Assembly: GCF_003634705.1 (NCBI RefSeq)
Contig: NZ_RBWU01000004.1
Coordinates: 372,001-436,000, forward strand
Reading direction: 5' to 3'
Length of the DNA: 64,000 nucleotides
Origin: Actinomadura pelletieri DSM 43383
Lineage (GTDB): Bacteria > Actinomycetota > Actinomycetes > Streptosporangiales > Streptosporangiaceae
Position numbers and translations under genes: made by a program. Positions 57,134 to 64,000 of the stretch are shown here, piece by piece. Under the pieces are notes generated by a model. The model saw nothing but the letters and a program-made list of their open reading frames with translations. It had not been told where the DNA came from and did no database searches. Positions within the stretch are counted from its first letter, which is position 1. Every line of letters begins with the position of its first letter.

Positions 57134-58036
57134 GTGCCGGGGCGCATGCCGTTCCAGGTCGCCTGGGATCGTCTCCGCCGTGACCGGGCCGCCGTCGCGT
57201 CCCTGGTCGTGTTGCTGGCGGTCGCGGTGTTCGCGTTGCTGGCGCCGCTGTGGGCCCATCTCACCGGGCACCCCTACGACCGGACGTTCCCCGCCACGGG
57301 CCTGGACGTCGCCGGGCAGCCGCGGGGGCCCGGCGCGGGGTTCCCGCTCGGCGCCGACCGGCTCGGCCGGGACGTTCTCGTCCGCGCCGCCTACGGCACC
57401 CGGATCTCCCTGGTCGTGGGGGTGTGCGCGGCGCTGCTGGCGACCGTCGCCGGGACCGTCGCCGGGATCGTGTCCGGGTTCGCGGGCGGCGCCGTCGACA
57501 CGCTGCTGGCCCGGCTGATGGACATGACCCTCGCGCTGCCCTACCTGCTGGTCGCGATCACGTTGGCGACGACGTTCCAGGTGTCGTCGCCGGCCGCGGG
57601 GCTGGCGCTGACGACCGTGGTGATCGCGTTCTTCTCGGCGGCGGCGTCGGGGCGGGTGATCCGCGGTCAGGTGCTGGCGCTGCGGCGCAGCGAGTTCATC
57701 GACGCGGCCCGGTCCATCGGCGCGTCCGACGCCCGCATCATGGTCGAGGAAGTCCTGCCGAACCTGGCCGCGCAGGTCACCGTGCTGACGTCGCTGCAGA
57801 TCCCGGCGGCGATCGTGTTCGAGGCGACGCTGTCGTTCCTCGGCGCGGGGGTTCCGCCGCCGACGCCGAGCCTCGGGTCGATGCTCGGTGAGGGCGGGGA
57901 GATGTTCCGGTCCGCGTGGTGGCTCCTCGCCGTCCCGGGCGCCCTGCTGCTGGCGATCACGCTGGCGTTCAACCTGCTCGGGGACGGGATCCGCGACGCC
58001 CTCGACCCGCGTGACGGGGCGGGGCGCCGGAGGTGA
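57134..58036 (+). CDS. Oligopeptide-type ABC transporter permease (DppC/OppC class)
   Basis: 300 aa from GTG 57134; ATG 57146 is possible. Six membrane helices, N-terminal VASLVVLLAVAVFALLAPLW, a periplasmic loop PLGADRLGRDVLVRAAYGTRISLVVG (the DppC signature) and EAA loop RRSEFIDAARSIGASDARIMVEEVLPN. C-terminal NLLGDGIRDALDPR is diagnostic. Works with DppB, ATPases and a binding protein, none of which except DppB is adjacent. Overlaps the next gene by GTGA, in C-before-B order. Confidence 0.9.
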   Translation: MPGRMPFQVAWDRLRRDRAAVASLVVLLAVAVFALLAPLWAHLTGHPYDRTFPATGLDVAGQPRGPGAGFPLGADRLGRDVLVRAAYGTRISLVVGVCAALLATVAGTVAGIVSGFAGGAVDTLLARLMDMTLALPYLLVAITLATTFQVSSPAAGLALTTVVIAFFSAAASGRVIRGQVLALRRSEFIDAARSIGASDARIMVEEVLPNLAAQVTVLTSLQIPAAIVFEATLSFLGAGVPPPTPSLGSMLGEGGEMFRSAWWLLAVPGALLLAITLAFNLLGDGIRDALDPRDGAGRRR

Positions 58037-58989
58037 GCGGGGGCTTGCCGCGGTTCGTCCTGCGCCGCCTGCTGTACTCGGCGGCGGTGCTGTGGCTGGT
58101 GTCCACGCTGGTGTTCGTGTTCCTGCACGTCTCGCCCGTCCCGGTGGAGCACGTCATCGGCGGGCCCCGCGCCACCGCCGAGACGTTGGAGCGGATCCGC
58201 GGCAACCTCGGCCTGGACCGGCCCGTCCTCGTCCAGTACTGGCGGTTCACGGGACGGCTCCTGCGCGGCGACCTCGGCGACTCCTACGTCAACGGGACGC
58301 CGGTGTCGACGCTGATCGCCGAGCGGCTCCCCGCCACGCTGTGGCTCGTCGCGGGCGCCGCGACCCTGTGGTTCGTCGGCGGTGTCGGCCTCGGCGTGCT
58401 CGGCGCGGCCAGGGCGCGGACGGCGTGGGACCGGGCCGTCACGGCGTTCGTGCTGGTCGGTCTGTCGACGCCGCCGTTCGTGCTGGCCCTGGTGCTGCTG
58501 CACGTGTTCGCCACCGGCCTCGACCGGGCCGGCGTCCCCGTGTTCGAGGCGGGACCGCCGTTGCAGGAGCATTTCCTCCAACGGATGGTCCTTCCGTGGG
58601 TGGCGCTGGCGTTCCTGATGCTCGCCTCGTACACGCGCCTGACGCGTGGCGCGATGCTGGACGTCCTCGGCGAGGACTACGTCCGGACGGCACGGGCCAA
58701 GGGGCTGCCGGAACGCCGTGTCGTGCTCCACCACGGGCTGCGGTCCGCGCTGACCCCGGTCGTCACCCAGTTCGGCGTCGACGTCGGCGCCCTCGTCGGC
58801 TCCACGGTCGTCATCGAGAAGGTGTTCGGGCTGCAGGGCGTGGGGCAGCTCGTCCACCAGTCCGTCGCGGTCGGCGACACCCCGGTGATCATCGGGGTGA
58901 CGTTGACGGTGACGCTGTTCGTGGTCGCCGCGAACCTTCTGGTGGACCTCGGCTACGCGGTCCTGGACCCGCGCGTCCGGCGCTCCTGA
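58033..58989 (+). CDS. Oligopeptide-type ABC transporter permease (DppB/OppB class)
   Basis: 318 aa from GTG 58033. N-terminal FVLRRLLYSAAVLWLVSTLVFVFLHVSP, loop LGLDRPVLVQYWRFTGRLLRGDLGDSY, and EAA loop MLDVLGEDYVRTARAKGLPERRVVLHHGLR, then VIEKVFGLQGVGQLV, are all DppB hallmarks. Six helices. Translationally coupled to the DppC-type gene. Downstream is mshC with its own promoter; hence the permease pair is orphaned from its ATPase and binding-protein subunits. Confidence 0.92.
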   Translation: MSGGLPRFVLRRLLYSAAVLWLVSTLVFVFLHVSPVPVEHVIGGPRATAETLERIRGNLGLDRPVLVQYWRFTGRLLRGDLGDSYVNGTPVSTLIAERLPATLWLVAGAATLWFVGGVGLGVLGAARARTAWDRAVTAFVLVGLSTPPFVLALVLLHVFATGLDRAGVPVFEAGPPLQEHFLQRMVLPWVALAFLMLASYTRLTRGAMLDVLGEDYVRTARAKGLPERRVVLHHGLRSALTPVVTQFGVDVGALVGSTVVIEKVFGLQGVGQLVHQSVAVGDTPVIIGVTLTVTLFVVAANLLVDLGYAVLDPRVRRS

Positions 58990-59055
58990 CCGGTTCGTCC
59001 GGACGGATCGGACACTTGCCGTGATCTCGCCGCATACCCGCGATCTGGGCATGGA

Positions 59056-59061
59056 TAAGCT
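59056..59061 (+). promoter_or_regulatory. Probable -10 box of leaderless mshC
   Basis: TAAGCT fits TANNNT and ends 6 nt before ATG 59068. The gap has no Shine-Dalgarno sequence. Confidence 0.5.
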
Positions 59062-59067
59062 TTCCTT

Positions 59068-60306
59068 ATGCGATCGTGGCCCGCCCCCGAAGTCCCCGGC
59101 CTGCCCCAGGCGGGCCTGCCCGCCGCGGCCCGGCCGTTGCGCCTGCACGACACGGGCACGGGGACGGCCCGTCCCGCCGGCCCCGACCACCCCGGCGGCA
59201 CCGCCCGCATGTACGTGTGCGGGATCACCCCCTACGACGCCACCCACCTCGGCCACGCCAACACCTACCTGGCGTTCGACCTGGTCAACCGGGTGTGGCG
59301 GGATCTCGGGCACCGGGTGCACTACGTCCAGAACACCACCGACGTCGACGACCCGCTGTTGGAACGCGCCCGCGACACCGGCGAGGACTGGCGGCGTCTC
59401 GCCGACCGCGAGATCCAGCTGTTCCGCGACGACATGACGGCGCTGCGGATCCTGCCGCCCGACCGGTACGTCGGCGCGGTCGAGGCGATCCCGCTGATCG
59501 TCGAGATGATCGAGAAGCTGCGGGGCCGGGACGCCGCCTACGAGGTCGCCGGCGACGTGTACTTCCCGGTCGCCGCCGACCCGGCGTTCGGCCAGGTCAG
59601 CGGGCTCAGCAGGGCGGAGATGGCGCCGCTGTTCGCCGAGCGCGGCGGCGACCCGGACCGGCCCGGCAAACGCGACCCGCTCGACGCGCTGCTGTGGATG
59701 GCGCGCCGCCCCGGCGAACCGGGCTGGGAGTCGCCGTTCGGGGAGGGCCGCCCCGGCTGGCACGTGGAGTGTTCGGCGATCTCCATCGAGTACCTCGGGA
59801 TGGCGTTCGACGTGGAGGGCGGCGGCTCCGACCTGGCGTTCCCGCACCACGAGATGAGCGCCTCCCACGCGCAGGTCGCCACCGGCGAACGCCCCCACGC
59901 CCGCGCCTACGTCCACGCGGGCATGGTCGGCCTGGACGGCGAGAAGATGTCGAAGTCGCGCGGGAACCTGGTGTTCGTGTCGAGGCTGAGGCAGTCGGGC
60001 GTCGACCCGATGGCGATCCGGTTGGCGCTGCTCGGGCACCACTACCGCGCCGACTGGGAGTGGACCGGGGACGTCCTGGACGAGGCCGTCGCGCGCCTGG
60101 AACGGTGGCGCGCCGCGGTGGCGCGCCCGTCGGGGCCGCCCGCCGGGCCCGTCGCCGCCGCAGTCCGCGACCGGCTGACCGACGACCTCGACGCCCCGGC
60201 CGCGCTCGCCGCCGTCGACGCCTGGGCCGCCGCGGACGGCGCCGACACCACCGCCCCCGGCCAGGTCGCGGCCGTGGTCGACGCCCTCCTCGGCGTCGCC
60301 CTCTGA
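59068..60306 (+). CDS. mshC: Cysteine ligase of mycothiol synthesis (MshC)
   Basis: 412 aa, ATG 59068. It is a CysRS paralogue: Zn ligand Cys 51 in MYVCGITPYDATHLGHANTYLAFDL (HIGH-like HLGH), NTTDVDDPLLERA, second Zn ligands in GWHVECSAISI and FPHHEMSASHAQ, and KMSKS in GLDGEKMSKSRGNL (about 296). It lacks the long tRNA-binding C-terminus of CysRS. It joins cysteine to GlcN-Ins with ATP, the third step of mycothiol synthesis. Its presence firmly points to an actinobacterium. Confidence 0.97.
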   Translation: MRSWPAPEVPGLPQAGLPAAARPLRLHDTGTGTARPAGPDHPGGTARMYVCGITPYDATHLGHANTYLAFDLVNRVWRDLGHRVHYVQNTTDVDDPLLERARDTGEDWRRLADREIQLFRDDMTALRILPPDRYVGAVEAIPLIVEMIEKLRGRDAAYEVAGDVYFPVAADPAFGQVSGLSRAEMAPLFAERGGDPDRPGKRDPLDALLWMARRPGEPGWESPFGEGRPGWHVECSAISIEYLGMAFDVEGGGSDLAFPHHEMSASHAQVATGERPHARAYVHAGMVGLDGEKMSKSRGNLVFVSRLRQSGVDPMAIRLALLGHHYRADWEWTGDVLDEAVARLERWRAAVARPSGPPAGPVAAAVRDRLTDDLDAPAALAAVDAWAAADGADTTAPGQVAAVVDALLGVAL

Positions 60307-60366
60307 CCCGACGGCTCGCTCAGGACGGGACGGCGCCCGACCGGCGCGCGGGCCGATCGGGGTGTC

Positions 60367-61209
60367 TCAGCCGGGGTCGCGGCGCCGGAGGTAGCGTTCG
60401 AACTCCCGGGCGATGGCGTCGCCGCTCGCCTCCGGCAGCTCGGTGGCGTCCTTCTGCTCCTCCAGCGTCCGGACGTACTCGGCGACCTCGGAGTCCTCCT
60501 CGGCGAGCTCGTTGACGCCGTTCTCCCAGGCGCGGGCCTCCTCGGGCAGCTCCCCGAGCGGGATGGCGACGTCCAGGAGGTCCTCGACGCGGCGCAGCAA
60601 CGCGAGGGTGGCCTTCGGGGACGGCGGCTGCGCGACATAGTGCGGGACGGCCGCCCACAGCGACACCGTGTCGAGGTCGGCCTTGGCGCACGCGTCCTGC
60701 AGCACGCCGAGGATGCCGGTGGGCCCCTCGTAACGGGCCGGCTCCAGGTGCAGGGTGCGGGCGAGGCCCGCCTCGGACGCGGCGCCGGTGACGGGCACCG
60801 GCCGGGTGTGCGGGGCGTCGGCGAGCAGCGCGCCGAGCAGCACGACGTTGCGGATCTCCAGCTCCATCATCAGCCCGATCAGCTCCCGGCAGAACGACCG
60901 CCACCGCATGTTCGGCTCGATGCCGTGCAGCAGGACGACGTCCTTGCCGCCCGGCAGCCGCGCCCACGACACGCGCGTCGTCGGCCAGGTGATCCCGCGG
61001 GTCTCGCCGTCGGTCATCTCCACGATCGGGCGGGTGACCTGGAAGTCGTAGTAGTCGTCGGGGTCGAGTTCGGCGATCGGCACCGCCTCCCAGGTGGCCT
61101 CCAGATGCGCGATGACCCCGCTGGCGGCCTCCCCGGCGTCGTTCCACCCCTCAAAAGCGGCCACGAGCACCGGATCGACCAGCTCCGGCAGACTTTCCAG
61201 CTCGACCAC
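60367..61209 (-). CDS. PAC2 family protein
   Basis: 280 aa from GTG 61209, with AAGGAGG 6 nt upstream. LVAAFEGWNDAGEAASGVIAHLE, VQVTRPIVEM-type segment (DFQVTRPIVEMTDGETR), VLLHGIEPNMRWRSFCRELIGLM and GALLADAPHTRPVPVTG are PAC2 (proteasome assembly chaperone 2) motifs; TGILGVLQDACAKADLDTVSLWAAVPHYV also fits. The actinobacterial proteins may assist the 20S proteasome or other enzymes; not shown here. Convergent with mshC. Confidence 0.92.
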   Translation of the reverse strand: MVELESLPELVDPVLVAAFEGWNDAGEAASGVIAHLEATWEAVPIAELDPDDYYDFQVTRPIVEMTDGETRGITWPTTRVSWARLPGGKDVVLLHGIEPNMRWRSFCRELIGLMMELEIRNVVLLGALLADAPHTRPVPVTGAASEAGLARTLHLEPARYEGPTGILGVLQDACAKADLDTVSLWAAVPHYVAQPPSPKATLALLRRVEDLLDVAIPLGELPEEARAWENGVNELAEEDSEVAEYVRTLEEQKDATELPEASGDAIAREFERYLRRRDPG

Positions 61210-61483
61210 GCGCTGCCTCCTTCCGACGCCCAGGTACAGCGTCACCGACGGGGGACCTCATTCCCGGGGGCGGCCCCCGGCTCATGATCGGTGGCTGTCA
61301 GCCTACGTCCTGACGGTGACGTACCCCACCCTTGGATGACCCCACGTCCGCCCTGTACGCCCCGGGCGGAATAACGGCCCGGGCGCCGTCACTTACCGTC
61401 AATGGCGGGGACGATCAGAAGGCGCGGGGGAGCGGCACGACCCCGACTGGTTTACTCGTCGGTAGTCTTTCGAGAGGAGCGCC

Positions 61484-62152
61484 GTGACCCGAGGGGGCCC
61501 GCAGGCCGTGCTGTTCGACATGGACGGCCTGCTCATCGATTCCGAGCGCGTCTGGCTGGAGGTCGAGTCGGAGGTCATGGCGTGGCTGGGCGGCGAGTGG
61601 AGCCGCGCCCACCAGGAACACCTCGTCGGCGGCTCCCTGTCCGTCGCCGTCGACTACATGCTGGAGTTGACCGGCGCGGACGCGCCGCCCGAGGAGGTCG
61701 GGCGGCGGATGCTGGACGGCATGGCCGAGCGGCTGAGCGCCTGCGTGCCGATGATGCCCGGCGCCAAGGACCTGCTGGCCGAGGTCCGCGCGGCGGGCGT
61801 CCCGGCCGCGCTGGTGTCCTCCAGCCACCGGCGGCTCCTGGAGCCGGTGCTGGACGCCGTCGGCCGCGAGCACTTCGCGTTGAGCGTCGCGGGCGACGAG
61901 GTGACGCGGACCAAACCCGACCCCGAGCCCTACCTGACGGCCACGGCCCGGCTCGGCGCCGACCCCGGCCGCTGCGTCGTGCTGGAGGACTCCCCGAACG
62001 GCGTCGCCGCGGCCGAGGCCGCGGGCTGCGTCACCGTCGCGGTGCCGAGCGTCCTGCCGATCCCATCCGCCCCGGGCCGCGTCGTGGTCGCGTCGCTGCG
62101 CGAGGTCAGCCTCGCGACGCTGCGGGACCTGCCCGCGTTCGACGGCCCCTGA
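61484..62152 (+). CDS. HAD-superfamily phosphatase (beta-phosphoglucomutase-like)
   Basis: 222 aa from GTG 61484 with GAGAGGAG upstream. Motif I FDMDGLLIDSE with nucleophile and acid Asp, cap domain about 20-90, motif II VSSSH, motif III Lys in TRTKPDPEPYL and motif IV VVLEDSPNGVAAAEAAG are all intact. Members act on sugar phosphates or pseudouridine 5'-phosphate; substrate not predictable. It stands between PAC2 (divergent) and a small membrane protein (same strand, 142 bp on). Confidence 0.92.
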   Translation: MTRGGPQAVLFDMDGLLIDSERVWLEVESEVMAWLGGEWSRAHQEHLVGGSLSVAVDYMLELTGADAPPEEVGRRMLDGMAERLSACVPMMPGAKDLLAEVRAAGVPAALVSSSHRRLLEPVLDAVGREHFALSVAGDEVTRTKPDPEPYLTATARLGADPGRCVVLEDSPNGVAAAEAAGCVTVAVPSVLPIPSAPGRVVVASLREVSLATLRDLPAFDGP

Positions 62153-62294
62153 TACCTGCGAGGCGGTTCTCAGGGGAGAGATCACGCCGAAGGAGGAGAG
62201 GCCCGCGCGCACAAACCGTCCGCCGGGAGGATCGGAACCACCGTTCGACGTGTGACGATGGAGAGAGCAGCACCGTACGGAGTGAGGGGTCGGC

Positions 62295-62723
62295 ATGAGC
62301 GACGCAGCCATTTTCGCGATCAGCCTCGGAGTCACCCTGCTCGGGTTGGTCATCAGCTGGGGCGTGTACCGGCGCCGCGGCGCGGGCGTGGGCCTGCGCG
62401 GCGCGGCGTTGTCGCTGGTCCCGCTCGCGGCGGCGATGACCGGCGTGACCGAGTTCTTCGTCGACCTGGCCTTCAGCCCGGTCAAGTGGGCGGGCGTCGC
62501 CGTCGCGGGACTCGCCGTGCTGCTCTACATGACGTCCGGCGCCATGATGAGCCGCCGCGCGGGTTCCGGCGGCGGAAAGAAGACCACCGAGGCCGGGGAC
62601 GCCCCGGCGAAGCCCGCCGGACGGTCCGGCAAGGGCAAGAAGGCCGTGGAGGGCCCCGCGCCGGGCGCCGACCCCGAGATGGCCGAGATCGAGCGAATCC
62701 TACGCGACCACGGCATCTCCTGA
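62295..62723 (+). CDS. Conserved small membrane protein with lysine-rich tail
   Basis: 142 aa, ATG 62295 with GGAG-poor but GAGTGAGGGG upstream. Helices at about 5-24 (AAIFAISLGVTLLGLVISWG), 36-57 and 65-83, then a hydrophilic tail (GGGKKTTEAGDAPAKPAGRSGKGKKAVEG) ending EMAEIERILRDHGI. The EIExILRxHGIS ending is shared by many actinobacterial proteins, some labelled cellulose synthase without ground. Unknown function. Confidence 0.8.
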   Translation: MSDAAIFAISLGVTLLGLVISWGVYRRRGAGVGLRGAALSLVPLAAAMTGVTEFFVDLAFSPVKWAGVAVAGLAVLLYMTSGAMMSRRAGSGGGKKTTEAGDAPAKPAGRSGKGKKAVEGPAPGADPEMAEIERILRDHGIS

Positions 62724-62759
62724 CACCGCCCCGGCGTCCATCCCCCCAGCCCAACCCAT

Positions 62760-63480
62760 GGCCGCCCAGACCACCGGGCACACGGCCCGACACATGACCC
62801 GGCACGCGCCCGGCACGCGGCTGGAAACGCGCCCCGATGCGTGACCAGGCGTGCGAAGCGGCGTCCAGCTCGAGTCACAGCCGGCCGGGCGTGCGGCCGG
62901 AAGCGCGCCCCGGCGCGTGACCGGGCATGCACGACCCGACGCACGACCGAGCACGCGGCCCGGCGCATGGCCCGGTGGCGCGAGACGACGCGCGGATCGG
63001 CGAGCGTTGGCGGCGCTGCCTGCGCGAGCGGCCGAGGGACCTCGACCTGCACCACGACCTGGCCGTCCTCTATCGGGAACGGGCGTTGCGGCAGACCGCC
63101 CGCACCGGCCGCGACCAGGCACTCGGCCGGGCAAACCGTCCGGCACGCGACCGAACATGTGAACCGGCATGTGACTGGGCGCGCGACCCGGCGCAGGGCG
63201 CGGCGCTCGACCAGGCATATGGTCCGGCGTCCTACCCGCCCTGAGAGGCCGAGCCGCGGCGGGGCGGGCATACGACCGGGTATGCGATTCGGCATGTGAC
63301 CGGACGCGAGACCCGGTGCACGACCAGGTATATGGCCCGGGGTCCAGCACGGCTCGCAGCACGAGCCGCGACGGGCCTGGCACACGATCCGGGCACGCGG
63401 ACGGGCATGCGATCCGGCGTGGGGCCGGGCGCGCGGTCTGGCGCGGGAGGTGGCGCACGGCCGGGCGTCCACGGCTGGCG
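62760..63480. repeat. Low-complexity degenerate repeat region
   Basis: About 700 bp of irregular, short repeats built on GCAYGYGACC..CCGGC-like words (e.g. ACATGACCCGGCACGCG, GCACGACCAGG, GCATGTGAC). All six frames are long and full of Arg/Pro/His, showing that openness here has no coding meaning. Part of it (62990-63110) may be a relic of a real gene (see findings). Confidence 0.6.
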
Positions 63481-63654
63481 CACGGGGTGGTGTGGGGTGT
63501 GGGGTGCAGGGCTTTGGGGATAAGGCGTTCGGTGGTGGCCGGGTGGGGCGTTCCGAGGTGATCTTGGGGCGTTCCGGGCCGCCGTCGTGTTTCCGGGTGC
63601 GCTGCTGACCTGCGGAGAAACGGTCTCGGAACGGACTCAGTACGGTAAAGCTTT

Positions 63655-63668
63655 CCGGTCTAGACCGG
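63655..63668. promoter_or_regulatory. Perfect 14-bp palindrome resembling a DasR (dre) operator
   Basis: CCGGTCTAGACCGG is perfectly symmetric, overlaps a second palindrome AGACCGGTCT (63662-63671), and has the GGTCTAGACC core of DasR-responsive elements in Streptomyces. It lies about 280 bp upstream of the last gene in the window. Confidence 0.45.
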
Positions 63669-63884
63669 TCTGGTATTGCCTGCCTGGGTAGCGCCGAACG
63701 TACTATTCGGGCGATTTATTCGACGTGTGGCGCGGGCGCGTGTTCCCGAGATGACGACGAGATCACAAGTCAGATACGGGTACTGGCGAAGGTCGCCTCA
63801 CGGATGGACAGTCGTGCGCGAAGGACTACGTTTCCCTTCAGCGAACGCGGCGTGACAGGCATGTCGGCAGCGGATGATCTCTGT

Positions 63885-63909
63885 TGCCGCCGGTCGCGCG
63901 CCGGCGGCA
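63885..63909 (+). promoter_or_regulatory. Hairpin in the leader of the last gene
   Basis: TGCCGCCGG (63885-63893), loop TCGCGCG, CCGGCGGCA (63901-63909): perfect 9 bp, ending 22 nt before the AGGAGG of the gene at 63947. It may be an attenuator or an mRNA-stabilising 5' element. The remaining region 63481-63880 contains no gene that I can see. Confidence 0.45.
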
Positions 63910-63946
63910 TGGCCGAACCCTGGCCGAACGGTAGGAGGTATGGAGC

Positions 63947-64000
63947 GTGGCCGCACCCATCGAGGTGAGCGGGTCCGACACCGAGGCGCAGCCCGAATCG
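63947..64000 (+). CDS. N-terminal fragment of an unidentified protein (runs off window)
   Basis: GTG 63947 has AGGAGG 8 nt upstream and opens VAAPIEVSGSDTEAQPES, still open at the window edge. The alternative ATG 63940 is in another frame with too short a spacing to the same ribosome binding site. The sequence is too short to identify. Confidence 0.55.
   Translation, partial: MAAPIEVSGSDTEAQPES

Noticed and set aside
62525..63472. 315-codon minus-strand ORF
   Set aside because: Arg/Pro/Ala/His repeats from low-complexity DNA; all frames here are open.

Overview
The window is about 73 percent GC, densely coded, rich in GTG starts and full of actinobacterial marker genes: mycothiol ligase mshC, the MSMEG_4193 / DUF3090 / SCO1664 trio, DUF3099, the small HTH protein, a 27-kDa-antigen-like VOC protein and IcmF. 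It is chromosomal DNA of a high-GC actinomycete, most probably a Thermomonosporaceae/Actinomadura-type organism (inference from gene style, not proven). No transposase, integrase or phage gene was found.

Layout. 1-5.2 kb: end of a LuxR response regulator, a degenerate EAL-CBS protein, three tandem AIM24 proteins behind a 46-bp repeat, and a two-domain VOC protein. 5.3-18.1 kb: ABC-F ATPase behind a possible leader peptide, small HTH protein, secreted CocE hydrolase, ABC exporter, sulfotransferase, sirtuin, LD-carboxypeptidase, and the divergent YczE/MocR pair. 18.3-28.8 kb: CBS protein, FAD oxidoreductase, then selenium/formate genes (fdhD, tRNA-Sec, selD, and after an acyl-CoA synthetase and an MFS pump, a divergent selB). 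28.9-32.6 kb: rtcB RNA ligase facing a Ro60 (TROVE) gene, with two Y RNAs upstream of the Ro60 gene. 32.7-39.5 kb: secreted protein, lipase-like hydrolase, moaA/mobA, and kynurenine genes (tryptophan dioxygenase, kynurenine monooxygenase). 39.5-43.8 kb: coenzyme-B12-dependent icmF, frameshifted near its end, running in frame into a BtuF-like receptor. 44.3-52.9 kb: DUF3099, dodecin, tldE/tldD, fabG-fabI, a RecD2-like protein without a P-loop, aldo/keto reductase. 53-62.7 kb: corA, the MSMEG_4193 trio, NRDE, two oligopeptide-type permeases, mshC, PAC2, HAD phosphatase. 62.7-64 kb: degenerate low-complexity DNA and the start of another gene.

Best candidate for an exciting system: 28.9-32.6 kb. 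The DNA upstream of the Ro60 gene holds two RNAs in which a T-arm, a closed acceptor helix and a D-arm follow one another in that order, i.e. circularly permuted tRNA mimics hung on a long terminal stem. This is the architecture of bacterial YrlA-type Y RNAs, and it sits with Ro60 and RtcB. A hairpin covers the Ro60 ribosome binding site, and a third structured element precedes the two RNAs.

Two families of dispersed intergenic repeats occupy only convergent gene junctions, while several other convergent junctions carry long perfect hairpins, suggesting a role in two-way transcription termination. Many genes appear to be leaderless: a TANNNT box ends about 6-8 nt before the start codon. In-frame 12-bp and 15-bp minisatellites occur at three places. 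Selenocysteine functions are only partly present: tRNA-Sec and SelD look intact, SelB has lost switch I and G3 residues, and SelA is not in the window.
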